Assembly: GCA_947504795.1 (NCBI GenBank) | Contig: CANNJG010000053.1 | Coordinates: 1 to 10,511 of the forward strand | Length of the DNA stretch: 10,511 nucleotides | DNA from: Legionellaceae bacterium | Lineage (GTDB): Bacteria; Pseudomonadota; Gammaproteobacteria; Legionellales; Legionellaceae | Reading direction: 5' to 3' | In this document: positions 1 through 8,400 of the stretch, one piece after another | Layout of the letters: every line of letters starts with the position of its first letter | Position numbering within the stretch: position 1 is the stretch's first letter | Notes under the pieces: model-generated | Databases searched by the model: none | Told to the model about the DNA's origin: nothing | The model's input: the letters and a program-made list of their open reading frames with translations, nothing else | Position numbers and translations under genes: made by a program

Positions 1-23
1 AATCACTCCTTTCTTAAATTTAT

Positions 24-69
24 GAGGATTTACGCAAAACGCCGATCTCGGGGTTTTGCGTAAATCCTC
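24..69. repeat. Long palindromic hairpin element downstream of mreD
   Basis: Two 17-base arms (24-40 and 53-69) are exact reverse complements. They begin with GAGGATTTACG and close with GTAAATCCTC. Inside them one G/G mismatch (41/52) is followed by three more pairs (42-44 with 49-51) and a 4-base loop. The element begins two bases beyond the mreD stop codon. Neither side shows the T-run of a standard intrinsic terminator. On the minus strand it is followed by an AAAGGAGTG-like ribosome-binding sequence (about positions 3-10), so another co-directional gene probably starts just beyond the left edge. It could act as an intra-operon mRNA stabiliser or attenuator, or be a copy of a dispersed palindromic repeat. 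The structure is certain, the function is not. Confidence 0.75.
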
Positions 70-70
70 T

Positions 71-556
71 TTATAACGAACGCGAAGGGTGCCGACGTGA
101 CTCGCCTTGCACTAACAATATTTTAAGCAGAATAGGCCAGCATAACATGGTCAATAGTGCAATTCCAGCGATTGGAGCCAGCAACCCAGGGTAACCGAAA
201 GACGCATTGGCTACATATAAAATCGTCTGATATCCCGCACAGGCTAACCCTACTATCAATAATTGCTGAAACGTTGAATAAAACACAAAGCGTTGCATCA
301 GGCCCGTGAGTGACCAAGTCATAATAATCAAAGCAAAAGGATATTCACCGATAGGGGTTACATGTAAAACATCTAAACATATACCCAAAAACACCATCCC
401 TACTACGTTAAAATAAGCCGGGACATATGCTTGAACATAGAGGACGAATAACAAAATCCAAGCAGGTCTTATCCCATACAGATAGGCAGGCAAAGGTATA
501 ATGGATAAAACCAACGCTAAGATCGCGGCACAGAAGAGTCGCCATGGCACATCCAT
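71..556 (-). CDS. mreD: Rod shape-determining protein MreD
   Basis: Small, very hydrophobic inner-membrane protein of about 161 residues, the usual MreD length. About five membrane-spanning stretches are visible; one is near residues 8-25 and others follow across the chain. A short basic tail (GESRRHPSRSL) follows the last one. MreD is the integral-membrane partner of MreC in the elongasome that guides lateral-wall peptidoglycan synthesis. It is the last of three genes in the order mreB-mreC-mreD, which supports the call more than its poorly conserved sequence does. I start it at the ATG at 556-554, which overlaps the mreC stop by one base (TGATG). A TTG directly before it (559-557) could also serve. 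AGAGG inside the end of mreC provides the ribosome-binding site, so translation is probably coupled to mreC. Confidence 0.9.
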   Translation of the reverse strand: MDVPWRLFCAAILALVLSIIPLPAYLYGIRPAWILLFVLYVQAYVPAYFNVVGMVFLGICLDVLHVTPIGEYPFALIIMTWSLTGLMQRFVFYSTFQQLLIVGLACAGYQTILYVANASFGYPGLLAPIAGIALLTMLCWPILLKILLVQGESRRHPSRSL

Positions 557-1455
557 CAATTAATTTCCTCTAGTACCTGCAGACGCTCTTGAATTTGCAT
601 GCTCATCTCACTGTGTTGTTCTTCAGGTGAAATCAACAAAACTAAACGACTGCGGCTTAACCATGCAAACGGACTCACCATAATTCGTATAAAATCATCC
701 CCCGCTATGGGTTGCACACTGTCAACAAATCCCACAGGATAACCCTCAGGATAATGTCCACCTAACCCTGACGTCACTAATAGATCGCCGGCAGCAACCA
801 TTGAAGTGGTGGGTAAATTTACCAGAGATAAACGGCCAATATTATTAGTGCCCACCAAAATTGCACGTTCGCCTGTGCGCTGGTTCAATACAGGTACCGC
901 ACATTTTGCATCTGAAATCAGTAACACCGTGCTCGTCAAAACGCCTACGTCAATCACCTGCCCCATTACCCCTTTTGCATCCACCACCGCTTGCCCAAGC
1001 GCTACGCCCTCGCGCGACCCTTTTGAAATGATCACAACTTGGCGCACATTTGAGGTATCCACTGCTAGAATTTGCGCAGCCATGGTATGATATTTATCAG
1101 AAGAAGAGGCGGATAATAATCCTTTCAACTCAACATTTTCATTGCGTAATGCTAAAAATTTCTGCAATTGGGATTCTAATACAGTTTGTTGATAGCGTAG
1201 TTGCATATTCTCGTTGATCAACATTTTTTTGGAGCTCATGAGAGAATGGCTCCAACCAATCATACGGCCTGGATAATCCACGGCAAATTGTAGAGGCGCT
1301 ATCAACGCAGACATTGCCCGTCGAACAGACCGCATACTATGATCATGATAATCAGCCAACATAGATGCAAATGACAACAACAGTGATAGTATAAACCACC
1401 AAGAAGCATGTTTTTGTTTAGCAAATAAACGACTGTGTTTAGAGCGAGTGATCAT
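556..1455 (-). CDS. mreC: Rod shape-determining protein MreC
   Basis: A 299-residue bitopic inner-membrane protein that scaffolds the cell-elongation complex, linking cytoplasmic MreB to periplasmic wall synthases. A basic cytoplasmic start (MITRSKHSRLFAKQKHASWW) is followed by one membrane helix at about residues 19-35. A predicted coiled coil spans about 75-115 (LINENMQLRYQQ, LRNENVELKGLL). The periplasmic beta domain then carries family-typical stretches: VIISKGSREGVALGQAVVD (about 141-159), KGVMGQVIDVG (161-171), TSTVLLISDA (174-183) and TSGLGGHYPEGYPVGFV (228-244). Length and domain order match gammaproteobacterial MreC. It starts 11 bases after the mreB stop and its stop overlaps the mreD start, so the three genes form one transcription unit. 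Nothing looks broken. Confidence 0.96.
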   Translation of the reverse strand: MITRSKHSRLFAKQKHASWWFILSLLLSFASMLADYHDHSMRSVRRAMSALIAPLQFAVDYPGRMIGWSHSLMSSKKMLINENMQLRYQQTVLESQLQKFLALRNENVELKGLLSASSSDKYHTMAAQILAVDTSNVRQVVIISKGSREGVALGQAVVDAKGVMGQVIDVGVLTSTVLLISDAKCAVPVLNQRTGERAILVGTNNIGRLSLVNLPTTSMVAAGDLLVTSGLGGHYPEGYPVGFVDSVQPIAGDDFIRIMVSPFAWLSRSRLVLLISPEEQHSEMSMQIQERLQVLEEIN

Positions 1456-1466
1456 GCCTACCCGTC

Positions 1467-2504
1467 CTATTCCGTTGATAGGAAATCACCGCCCCGCAGA
1501 TCCATCGTTTCAAGCGCCTTGCCACCACCTCTTGCTACGCACGTAAGTGGATCTTCGGCAACCAATACAGGTAATCCAGTTTCTTCCATCAGCAACGTAT
1601 CCATATTTTTTAATAACGCGCCGCCTCCGGTTAGCACCATGCCACGCTCAGCAATATCAGCAGCCAATTCAGGCGGAGCAAGTTCAAGTGCCGCACGCAC
1701 AGCGCCTACGATACCGGATAAAGGCTCTTGAAGGGCTTCTAAAATTTCAGCGCTATTCAGGGTGAAACTACGCGGTATCCCTTCAGCAAGATTACGCCCG
1801 CGCACCTCGATTTCAAACAAATCGCGGCTCGGATAAGCATATCCAATTTCATGTTTAATCCGCTCAGCAGTCGTTTCACCAATCAATGTGCCATAATTTC
1901 TTCGCACATAAGACACGATCGCGTCATCAAATTTATCACCACCAATCCGCACTGATTGATGATAAACAATCCCACTCAAAGAAATGATAGCGACTTCTGT
2001 GGTACCCCCACCGATATCGACAACCATAGAGCCACTCGCTTCTTCAACCGGCATACCTGATCCAAGGGCAGCAGCCATGGGCTCTTCAATCAAAAACACT
2101 TCACGCGCGCCAGCACCCATGGCAGACTCGCGAATCGCTCGACGTTCCACTTGTGTTGACCCGCACGGCACACAGACTAATACCCGCGGACTAGGTCGTA
2201 AAAATCGATTTTCATGCACTTTATGAATGAAATGCTGTAACATTTTCTCAGTCACAAAAAAGTCAGCGATCACGCCATCTTTCATGGGTCGTATCGCACT
2301 AATATTGCCGGGAGTTCGTCCAAGCATCCGCTTGGCCTCGATACCCACTGCCGCAACGCGTTTTTGCCCTGATTCGTTTCGTAACGCTACAACGGAGGGT
2401 TCATTCAGAACAATACCCTTGTCGCGCACGTAAATAAGCGTATTTGCTGTTCCTAAATCAATGGATAAATCATTAGAGAAAGCACCTCTGAGTTTTCTGA
2501 ACAT
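1467..2504 (-). CDS. mreB: Rod shape-determining protein MreB (actin-like ATPase)
   Basis: Full-length bacterial actin homologue of 345 residues, close to the usual length of about 347. It polymerises on the inner face of the membrane with ATP and positions the elongation machinery. The start MFRKLRGAFSND is the short amphipathic, membrane-binding segment. The phosphate-1 motif follows (LSIDLGTANTLIY, about 13-25). The phosphate-2 motif is VVDIGGGTTEVAIISLSG (about 161-178) and the adenosine motif is GMVLTGGGALLKNMD (about 288-302). All nucleotide-binding motifs are intact. It is the promoter-proximal gene of the mreBCD operon. A modest AAGG-type ribosome-binding site lies about 10 bases before the ATG. 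Divergent transcription from the neighbouring ComEA-type gene leaves a 158-bp intergenic region for both promoters. Confidence 0.98.
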   Translation of the reverse strand: MFRKLRGAFSNDLSIDLGTANTLIYVRDKGIVLNEPSVVALRNESGQKRVAAVGIEAKRMLGRTPGNISAIRPMKDGVIADFFVTEKMLQHFIHKVHENRFLRPSPRVLVCVPCGSTQVERRAIRESAMGAGAREVFLIEEPMAAALGSGMPVEEASGSMVVDIGGGTTEVAIISLSGIVYHQSVRIGGDKFDDAIVSYVRRNYGTLIGETTAERIKHEIGYAYPSRDLFEIEVRGRNLAEGIPRSFTLNSAEILEALQEPLSGIVGAVRAALELAPPELAADIAERGMVLTGGGALLKNMDTLLMEETGLPVLVAEDPLTCVARGGGKALETMDLRGGDFLSTE

Positions 2505-2535
2505 GTGTGTGACAACCTTATTTGGATTTTTGGTG

Positions 2536-2541
2536 ATTCTA
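2536..2541 (-). promoter_or_regulatory. Candidate -10 element for mreBCD
   Basis: On the minus strand this reads TAGAAT, five of six matches to the sigma-70 -10 consensus. It lies about 32 bases before the mreB start codon, giving a plausible leader of about 25 bases. No good -35 hexamer is present at 16-18 bases; the T-rich stretch GTTTTT is the nearest candidate. The call rests on position and one hexamer only. Confidence 0.35.
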
Positions 2542-2662
2542 ACTGATATTGGGTTGAAAAACGATATCTAGGGCTTGAATATTGTGAAATTATCTGTAAC
2601 ACTCGTTGCGCACTGAAGATTCAGTGAAGGAAAGTAAAGTCCAATCAACAAGGAGAAAAGCT

Positions 2663-2974
2663 ATGAAATTGATTTCATCAATGACTATATTATCGTGCAT
2701 GCTCATCAGCGCAACGGTCTCGGCACTACCCCCCAATGCACCACCGGTGGCCATCTTGAAACCCACACCAAAAATAAATATCAACATCGCAACCGCTAGC
2801 GAATTAACCCACCTAATCAAAGGTATTGGGACAAAACGCGCAGAAGCAATTGTGCAGTATCGCGAGCAACATGGTCATTTTAAATCACTCAAAGAACTTG
2901 CAGCCGTTCATGGGTTCGGAGAACGATTTGTCACGCAGCATGCCTCAGAATTACAAGTTCTTTTGGCGTATTAA
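2663..2974 (+). CDS. Secreted ComEA-type helix-hairpin-helix protein
   Basis: A small exported protein of 103 residues. I start it at 2663 because AAGGAG (2650-2655) lies 7 bases before this ATG and because the protein then begins with a clean signal peptide. The signal is MKLISS, a hydrophobic core, then a likely signal peptidase I site after ISATVSA (about residue 21). A longer reading from 2606 would bury that signal. A proline-rich linker (LPPNAPP) is followed by a double helix-hairpin-helix domain: ININIATASELTHLIKGIG (about 38-56), KRAEAIVQYREQHGHFKS, then VHGFGERFV. This is the ComEA/Pfam HHH_3 DNA-binding fold, which in competent bacteria binds incoming DNA in the periplasm during uptake. 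A periplasmic DNA-binding role is inferred from the family. No other competence gene lies in the window. A weak promoter (TTGAAA at 2554, GAATAT 17 bases on) may precede it. Confidence 0.87.
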   Translation: MKLISSMTILSCMLISATVSALPPNAPPVAILKPTPKININIATASELTHLIKGIGTKRAEAIVQYREQHGHFKSLKELAAVHGFGERFVTQHASELQVLLAY

Positions 2975-2981
2975 CCAGACT

Positions 2982-3022
2982 CTAAACACGTCATTGCGCG
3001 CAGCATGCAATGACGTGTTTAG
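2982..3022. terminator. Hairpin between convergent comEA-type gene and catalase
   Basis: The arms at 2982-2997 and 3007-3022 are perfect 16-base reverse complements (CTAAACACGTCATTGC and its complement) with a 9-base loop. The hairpin starts 8 bases after the ComEA-type stop and ends 10 bases before the catalase stop, the right place for a shared bidirectional terminator of two convergent genes. Neither strand has a clear U-tract after the stem, so it may terminate inefficiently or instead protect mRNA 3' ends. Confidence 0.6.
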
Positions 3023-3032
3023 CCTAGTTATC

Positions 3033-4478
3033 TTAAAAAAGCACCAGCGCTCGCTTAACACCTTCACCATAGGCTTTATCCACCTGAGAAAACAACTGAA
3101 TTTGTCTCTCTAAGATAAACGCAGGCACTCCCACCATACTCTCCGCAATATTTGTGAATAACCGTTCTTTCTGTTCTGAGTCAAATAGCTTAAACAATTC
3201 TGCAACTTGGCTAAACTCATCGTTATTGTGATACCTATCATAGCGATCTGCTTCTCCTTCTATAGGCAGCGGCGGTTCAGCGTAACGGGATGTTTCAACC
3301 GGGCCAGAAAAGCTATTCGGTTCGTAATAGGCATCACTATAATGCGTATTATTATCGTAGAAACGCATTGCTCCGTCTTTATGATAATGATGGACTGGGC
3401 AACGCGGTGCATTCACAGGCAATGCCTCATAGTGGGTGCCAATCCGATAGCGATGCGCATCCGCATAGGCAAATAAGCGCGCTTGCAACATCTTATCGGG
3501 TGAAAACCCAATACCAGTAACCATATTTGAAGGAGAAAACGCCAATTGTTCAATCTCAGCAAAATAATTGTCCGGATTCCGGTTTAGCTCCATGATGCCA
3601 ACATCGATTAAAGGAAACGCTGCGTGTGGCCAAACTTTGGTTAAATCAAATGGATTATGCTCAAAGTTTTTGGCCTGTGCATCGGTCATCACTTGGATAC
3701 ACACCCGCCACTGCGGATATTCCTGACTCGCAATCGCCTGAAATAAGTCTTCCTGGGTTGACTCCCGCGTGCGACCTATTACCTCTGCTGCTTCAGCATT
3801 GGTCCAATGCTTGTGGCCTTGCAAAGTTTTAAAATGGAACTTCACCCAAACACGCTGGTTATCCGCATTGATTAAACTAAACGTATGCGACCCATAGCCA
3901 TTCATAAAGCGCACGGATTGAGGCAATCCTCTATCAGAAAATAATATGGTAACTTGATGCAAACTTTCGGGCGATAACGACCAAAAATCCCACATCGCTG
4001 TCGGAGAGCGCATATTCGTTTTGGCGTGACGTTTTTGGGTATGAATAAAATCTGTAAATTTATAAGGATCGCGCACAAAAAAGACCGGTGTATTATTGCC
4101 CACAAGATCCCAATTGCCTTGTTGTGTATAAAACTTAACCGAAAATCCACGCACATCGCGTTCAGCATCGGCAGCACCGGATTCACCCGCCACGGTAGAA
4201 AATCGAGCAATCAACTCAGTTTTCTTCCCTACAGAAGAAAATATATCCGCTTTGGTATAGGCTGTAACATCATGCGTTACGGTGAATTCGCCGTAAGCTC
4301 CCCATCCTTTGGCGTGAACAATACGCTCGGGGATTCGCTCGCGATTTTGATGCGCCAATTTTTCTATAAGCTGATAATCCTGCATCAATAAAGGACCTCT
4401 TGGGCCTGCGGTTAATGAGTTTTGATTATCAGCGATTGGATTACCAGCAGTGGTCGTAAGGGGTATTTTTTTAGTCAT
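3033..4478 (-). CDS. Monofunctional haem catalase (small-subunit, clade 3 type)
   Basis: A 481-residue cytoplasmic catalase that disproportionates hydrogen peroxide to water and oxygen. Its length is that of small-subunit catalases. The distal active site is in ERIPERIVHAKGWGAYGEF, with catalytic His at residue 55. The second distal residue is Asn128 in DLVGNNTPVFFVRD. The proximal haem-ligand motif is RLFAYADAHRYR (334-345), with Tyr338 as the iron ligand. The PVNAPRCPVHHYHKDGAM stretch is typical of the family. One oddity is Trp59 after HAKG, where a small residue is usual. A good ribosome-binding site (AAAGGA, 7 bases before ATG) is present. It stands alone, without an adjacent oxyR or ankyrin partner. 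Candidate promoter elements upstream are TAGAAT (4516-4521) and an overlapping TTGACA (4508-4513) on the minus strand, but they do not form a convincing pair. It appears intact. Confidence 0.97.
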   Translation of the reverse strand: MTKKIPLTTTAGNPIADNQNSLTAGPRGPLLMQDYQLIEKLAHQNRERIPERIVHAKGWGAYGEFTVTHDVTAYTKADIFSSVGKKTELIARFSTVAGESGAADAERDVRGFSVKFYTQQGNWDLVGNNTPVFFVRDPYKFTDFIHTQKRHAKTNMRSPTAMWDFWSLSPESLHQVTILFSDRGLPQSVRFMNGYGSHTFSLINADNQRVWVKFHFKTLQGHKHWTNAEAAEVIGRTRESTQEDLFQAIASQEYPQWRVCIQVMTDAQAKNFEHNPFDLTKVWPHAAFPLIDVGIMELNRNPDNYFAEIEQLAFSPSNMVTGIGFSPDKMLQARLFAYADAHRYRIGTHYEALPVNAPRCPVHHYHKDGAMRFYDNNTHYSDAYYEPNSFSGPVETSRYAEPPLPIEGEADRYDRYHNNDEFSQVAELFKLFDSEQKERLFTNIAESMVGVPAFILERQIQLFSQVDKAYGEGVKRALVLF

Positions 4479-4579
4479 AATTCAGTCCTTTGAAAATAAA
4501 AATCGCGTGTCAATCATTCTACTATACGTTCATACCATTCGTCTGACTATCCCACAGCGCTTTAGACATAGCAGTCTTT

Positions 4580-5473
4580 TCAGGTTAGCCAAATTTTATC
4601 AACAAACAACAGAGAGGATTCTATACAAGCGCCTTGTCTGGGATTATCAGTCCGGCAGCGCCAACGGACGGATAGCAGCGAAGACATCACCCGGACCATG
4701 GTTTTTTGATGGCGTGGTTCCTGCAGACCCATGGACGCATCAAAACCATATTGTGCTGACCACTCACGACCGCGTTCACTATCTTCGGCTGATACTGCCT
4801 CTGTATCGATAGGCACAAACACATCCGTGCGCCCTAAACTCACTACCTTGGCGCCAAGCGATTCAAGTATTTGGCGCAACGGATCACGAGCCACACTAGA
4901 ATGCTCATATAAACCTAAAAACAAACCAGACAATATCCTTGAAGGAAAAAAATCAATATAGCGCTGCTTATAAGCAGTTAAAGCCTGTTTATTGATCATC
5001 TGCAATGGATCTGAGTTACAGTCGTTTGTTATACAAACCTCCGAGGCGACAATGGCTAACTCATCGGCCTTGGTTATTTCACCATCAGGTCGATAGAACT
5101 TGATACCATTCCGATCAAAAGGAATATGACTACCCGTTATCATCACGGCTGGAATCTGTTCGTGTTGCGCGTGCAAGGCCAAAGCGGGGGTGGGCAGTGC
5201 TCCACAATAATCCACACGCAGTCCAGCAGCACGAATAGCTTTGGCGCAAGCAGAAGCAATACTTGGGCTACTTGGGCGAAAATCTATGGCTAATGCAACC
5301 CGATCGAATCGAAAAGTGCGAGCCATTACGGCTAAAAAAGCGGTGACATAGGCACCACAAAGCTCATCAGTCATGTGCTCAACCAAGCCTCGAGTACCAC
5401 TGGTCCCAAATGTTACACCACTAGCTTGCATCAATTCTTGTATTTTTATCGTCTTTCTAGCACTTGCAGTCAT
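4580..5473 (-). pseudogene. Truncated phosphomannomutase/phosphoglucomutase-like gene
   Basis: The first 246 or so residues are a clear alpha-D-phosphohexomutase, the family that interconverts hexose 6-phosphate and 1-phosphate for nucleotide-sugar synthesis. The N-terminal motif TFGTSGTRG (21-29) and the active-site phosphoserine loop MITGSHIPFDRNGIKFYRPDG (Ser115, in 111-131) are present. Domain 2 follows to about QYGFDA (241-246). The sequence should then enter the metal-binding loop, D-G-D-x-D-R. Instead it runs into about 51 residues that resemble nothing in the family (SMGLQEPRHQ...) and stops at 297. Intact members have about 450-500 residues, so the metal loop, sugar-binding loop and C-terminal phosphate-binding domain are all missing. 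The three other-frame readings do not clearly restore them. Its start lies 3 bases after the giant glycosyltransferase stop, pointing to co-transcription. It is almost certainly catalytically dead. Confidence 0.85.
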
Positions 5474-5476
5474 TAT

Positions 5477-8400
5477 TTATTGCACTGTCTGTGTGATTTT
5501 TGTTGTAGCATCTTTTCTATGCTCTTGGTTTTGCAGAAGTGCGTAACAAATATTAGCAATACGCTTTCCAACTGCTTCGTAGTTATGTTGCTCCAGCCAA
5601 TTGGAAGCCTTGTTTTTTATATGCTTTGCTTTTTCCGAATTTGAGTTTATTTGATGTAAAGAATCGACAATACCTTCTGCAATATCATTAGGACTCGTTC
5701 CTGCAAAACGATATACAGCATCACCAAGATCATCAAAAATACGTAGAGGTGTTACAGCAATCGGGCGATTTACAGCGAGCCCATATCTAACAGCAGCACT
5801 TGCTGACTCGCCTGTGTATTGATAAGGAAAAACAATTAAACTTGCATCTCTTAATAACGATAGGCTTTCTTTATCCGTTAAGTAATCCGTACACAACTCA
5901 ACAGAATCATCAAGTTCGAGTTTTTTTATGAGGTTTTTTAGGTCATTAATTAAGTTAGTGGAAACGGGGATGGGGTATTCAGCGTTCACCAGCCTTAGTC
6001 GTAGAGACAACCCTCTAGATTTAATTATTCCGACCGCCTCAACTAACTCGATTAGTCCCTTAGGAGGAAGGCAATACCCATAGGATACGATCAAAGGTGA
6101 ACTTTTAACAGAAATATCAGTAGCAATTATTTCTGAAAAACCAACATAGCCTAAGGGAAATAACGCAACATTCGCTGTTAACCCTATTGACTTCAAACGA
6201 TTAAGATCGGATACCGCATGTACCAAGATTTTATGACAGCGACTAAGTGCCGGTTGTAATTCATGTAGCCTAAAATTTTCTTCTTCATAGGGATCTTGGG
6301 TGGAGTGGGGCACGAAAATTACGACTAACCCATAGTTCAACTGCAATTCAATAAAATCTTGCAATTCTTTATGATTAAAAAAGCCATAGTTGAATTGAAT
6401 AATAAGGATATTTAATTTTTTCGTTAGTATAACTTGAGCAGCTTCTTGCAGATTGTTAGTTCTTTTTTTTCCAATATCCCAGCAACGCTCACAATTATCC
6501 CTATCGGGCTCTAATAAGCCATCTTGGCGCGGCGCGAGAATCGTGACATTTAAACCCATATTTGAAATGATATTATCGCAATATGCAGCGATTCCACACT
6601 TAGTATTCCAAGTAGTTATCCAGCCAATATTCACCTCGTGTTCTACATCTGGAGTAGATTGCCATAATTCTACGGCATTAGTTGCTCGGCTGACTACATC
6701 AACCCACTTAAAATGTTCTAAAAGCTTTCTGCGACCAATCTCAGCTTTTTCTCGCAATATGGGTAAAGGTAATGAATGGGCTTGAATTAGCGCCTTGGCC
6801 AACTCATCTACGTTAGCCTTTGCCCAGGCCGAAGTAAATAAGCCAAAATGCGTTTGAGCACGTTCAAATTCATAATCAATCAACCAAGAATTTTCGTCAT
6901 CACAAAAATCAAGTTGCCCTCCCCAAGCTGTTGTAATGACAGGCAACCCGCTAAGCATCGCTTCTGCCATAGGCAACCCAAAGCCCTCAGCCTTACTGGG
7001 TGCAACTAAGACATGGCATTGTTGATATAGTGCTTTTAACTCAGAATCACTTATATCAGCAGTAATAACCAGCACATTTGGGAATTGTGGATTTTGTGCT
7101 TTTCTTTCAGAAAGCCATTGCTGAATCTCATTATGCGGATTTTCAAATGTTTTGATAATTAACGTTACCTCATCATTTGAAGTAAATGCTAAACCATAGG
7201 CATCCAGCAATAAATCAGCACCTTTACGAGGAAAACACGAGGAGACATGCAAAAAACGAAACGCTTTCGCATTTACTATGTAATCTTCTTTAGGAGTGAT
7301 CCGTTCCCAGTGATCAACACCACATCCGGATGTAAGCATTGGTATGGAAACACCATTATCAATAAGTATTTTTTTTACATGATTGGATAGACAAGTCATG
7401 CCTTTCAAATTGCTATTAAAGTCTGCTACCCAGTTCTGAGGAAAACCAGATTCTTCCCATGCATAATGATGGAGCATGTTGATTGGGCTTTGCATATCGG
7501 CAACTCGCGGGGGATAGAGATTTCTGCTGACTACATCTACGCTGTTATGCGGGAAGTCCGCAACGCGAGTATGCATTGCTGCAATATCAGGATTCGTCGC
7601 AAGGAACTCTGTGTTAGCAGGAAAATCCCCTGGACCTTCAGTCGAATGCAGGACAACAAAATGGCCTAATTTATCAAGAGCTCGTGCAGTTTCACGATTA
7701 AGTAATGCCAAACTGTAACTACTGTCGAAAGGACCTTCGACCCGCCATTTGAATAGTTTATTGCTTTGTAATTGAGTTTGTTCCCATAGCTCTTCTCCCA
7801 AATAAAAGTAGCCTATATTATTCAGCAAGTCCCGCACAAAAAAGTGCACTTGTATGCCGTGGTTACGTAATTCTTTATAAAATAACGCTTGGTTTTGGAT
7901 TCTATCAGGTTGTAAATCCAGCCCTAAAAACAAGTCACCAATGTTAAATTCCACAACCTCATCGTTCAAAAAACTATCTGAATACCCTAGGAAATTTAAG
8001 GTGAAATTGCGGGCATATCGGTATCCTTGTCCTGGTATTTCGTAAACTGGCTCTACTCGCAGCCCTATGGGGGGATCTATGAGTAATTTGTGCAAAATAT
8101 TTTGCATCGCTTTTTGTCGGCCAGTAGTACTTTTGTGCGCAGATATTTCTGATATATCGATTAGTAATTGGCGTTGAGAAAGTTTGGGCGGAATAGAGCG
8201 GGCGAGTGCACTAGCTAAAATTTTCAAAGCAATGGGATCATCCATCTTTGGTTCAACTTCCGCTAGCCGCTGAGCCAAGCTGTGAAGATGTGAGTTACCT
8301 GCTCGGTAGGCTCTCTCAATTGCATTATAGTATTGATCAGCGCAAACTCGAGGATGATGTATAAAACCTTCTAATAGAGTAAAATGACGGTTACTCGCAT

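Noticed and set aside
2606..2662. Upstream 19-codon extension of the ComEA-type gene
   Set aside because: The ATG at 2663 has a well-placed AAGGAG and starts a proper signal peptide. The extension is charged and would block export.
4508..4513. Exact TTGACA on the minus strand before the catalase gene
   Set aside because: No -10 hexamer lies 16-18 bases downstream. The correct spacing falls on the ribosome-binding site, so it is unlikely to be the -35 element.
4522..4569. Tiny minus-strand frame MSKALWDSQTNGMNV upstream of the catalase
   Set aside because: Only 15 codons, no clear ribosome-binding site, and it overlaps the likely catalase promoter region. There is no evidence that it is translated.
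4450..4812. 120-residue plus-strand reading frame across the catalase start and the mutase tail
   Set aside because: It overlaps the catalase start and coding mutase sequence on the other strand. It has no ribosome-binding site of note and no recognisable motif.
8091..8106. Perfect 16-base palindrome TGCAAAATATTTTGCA
   Set aside because: It lies inside a well-conserved coding stretch of the giant gene (MQNILHK). It is AT-rich and short, with no promoter or operator context, so chance codon choice explains it.
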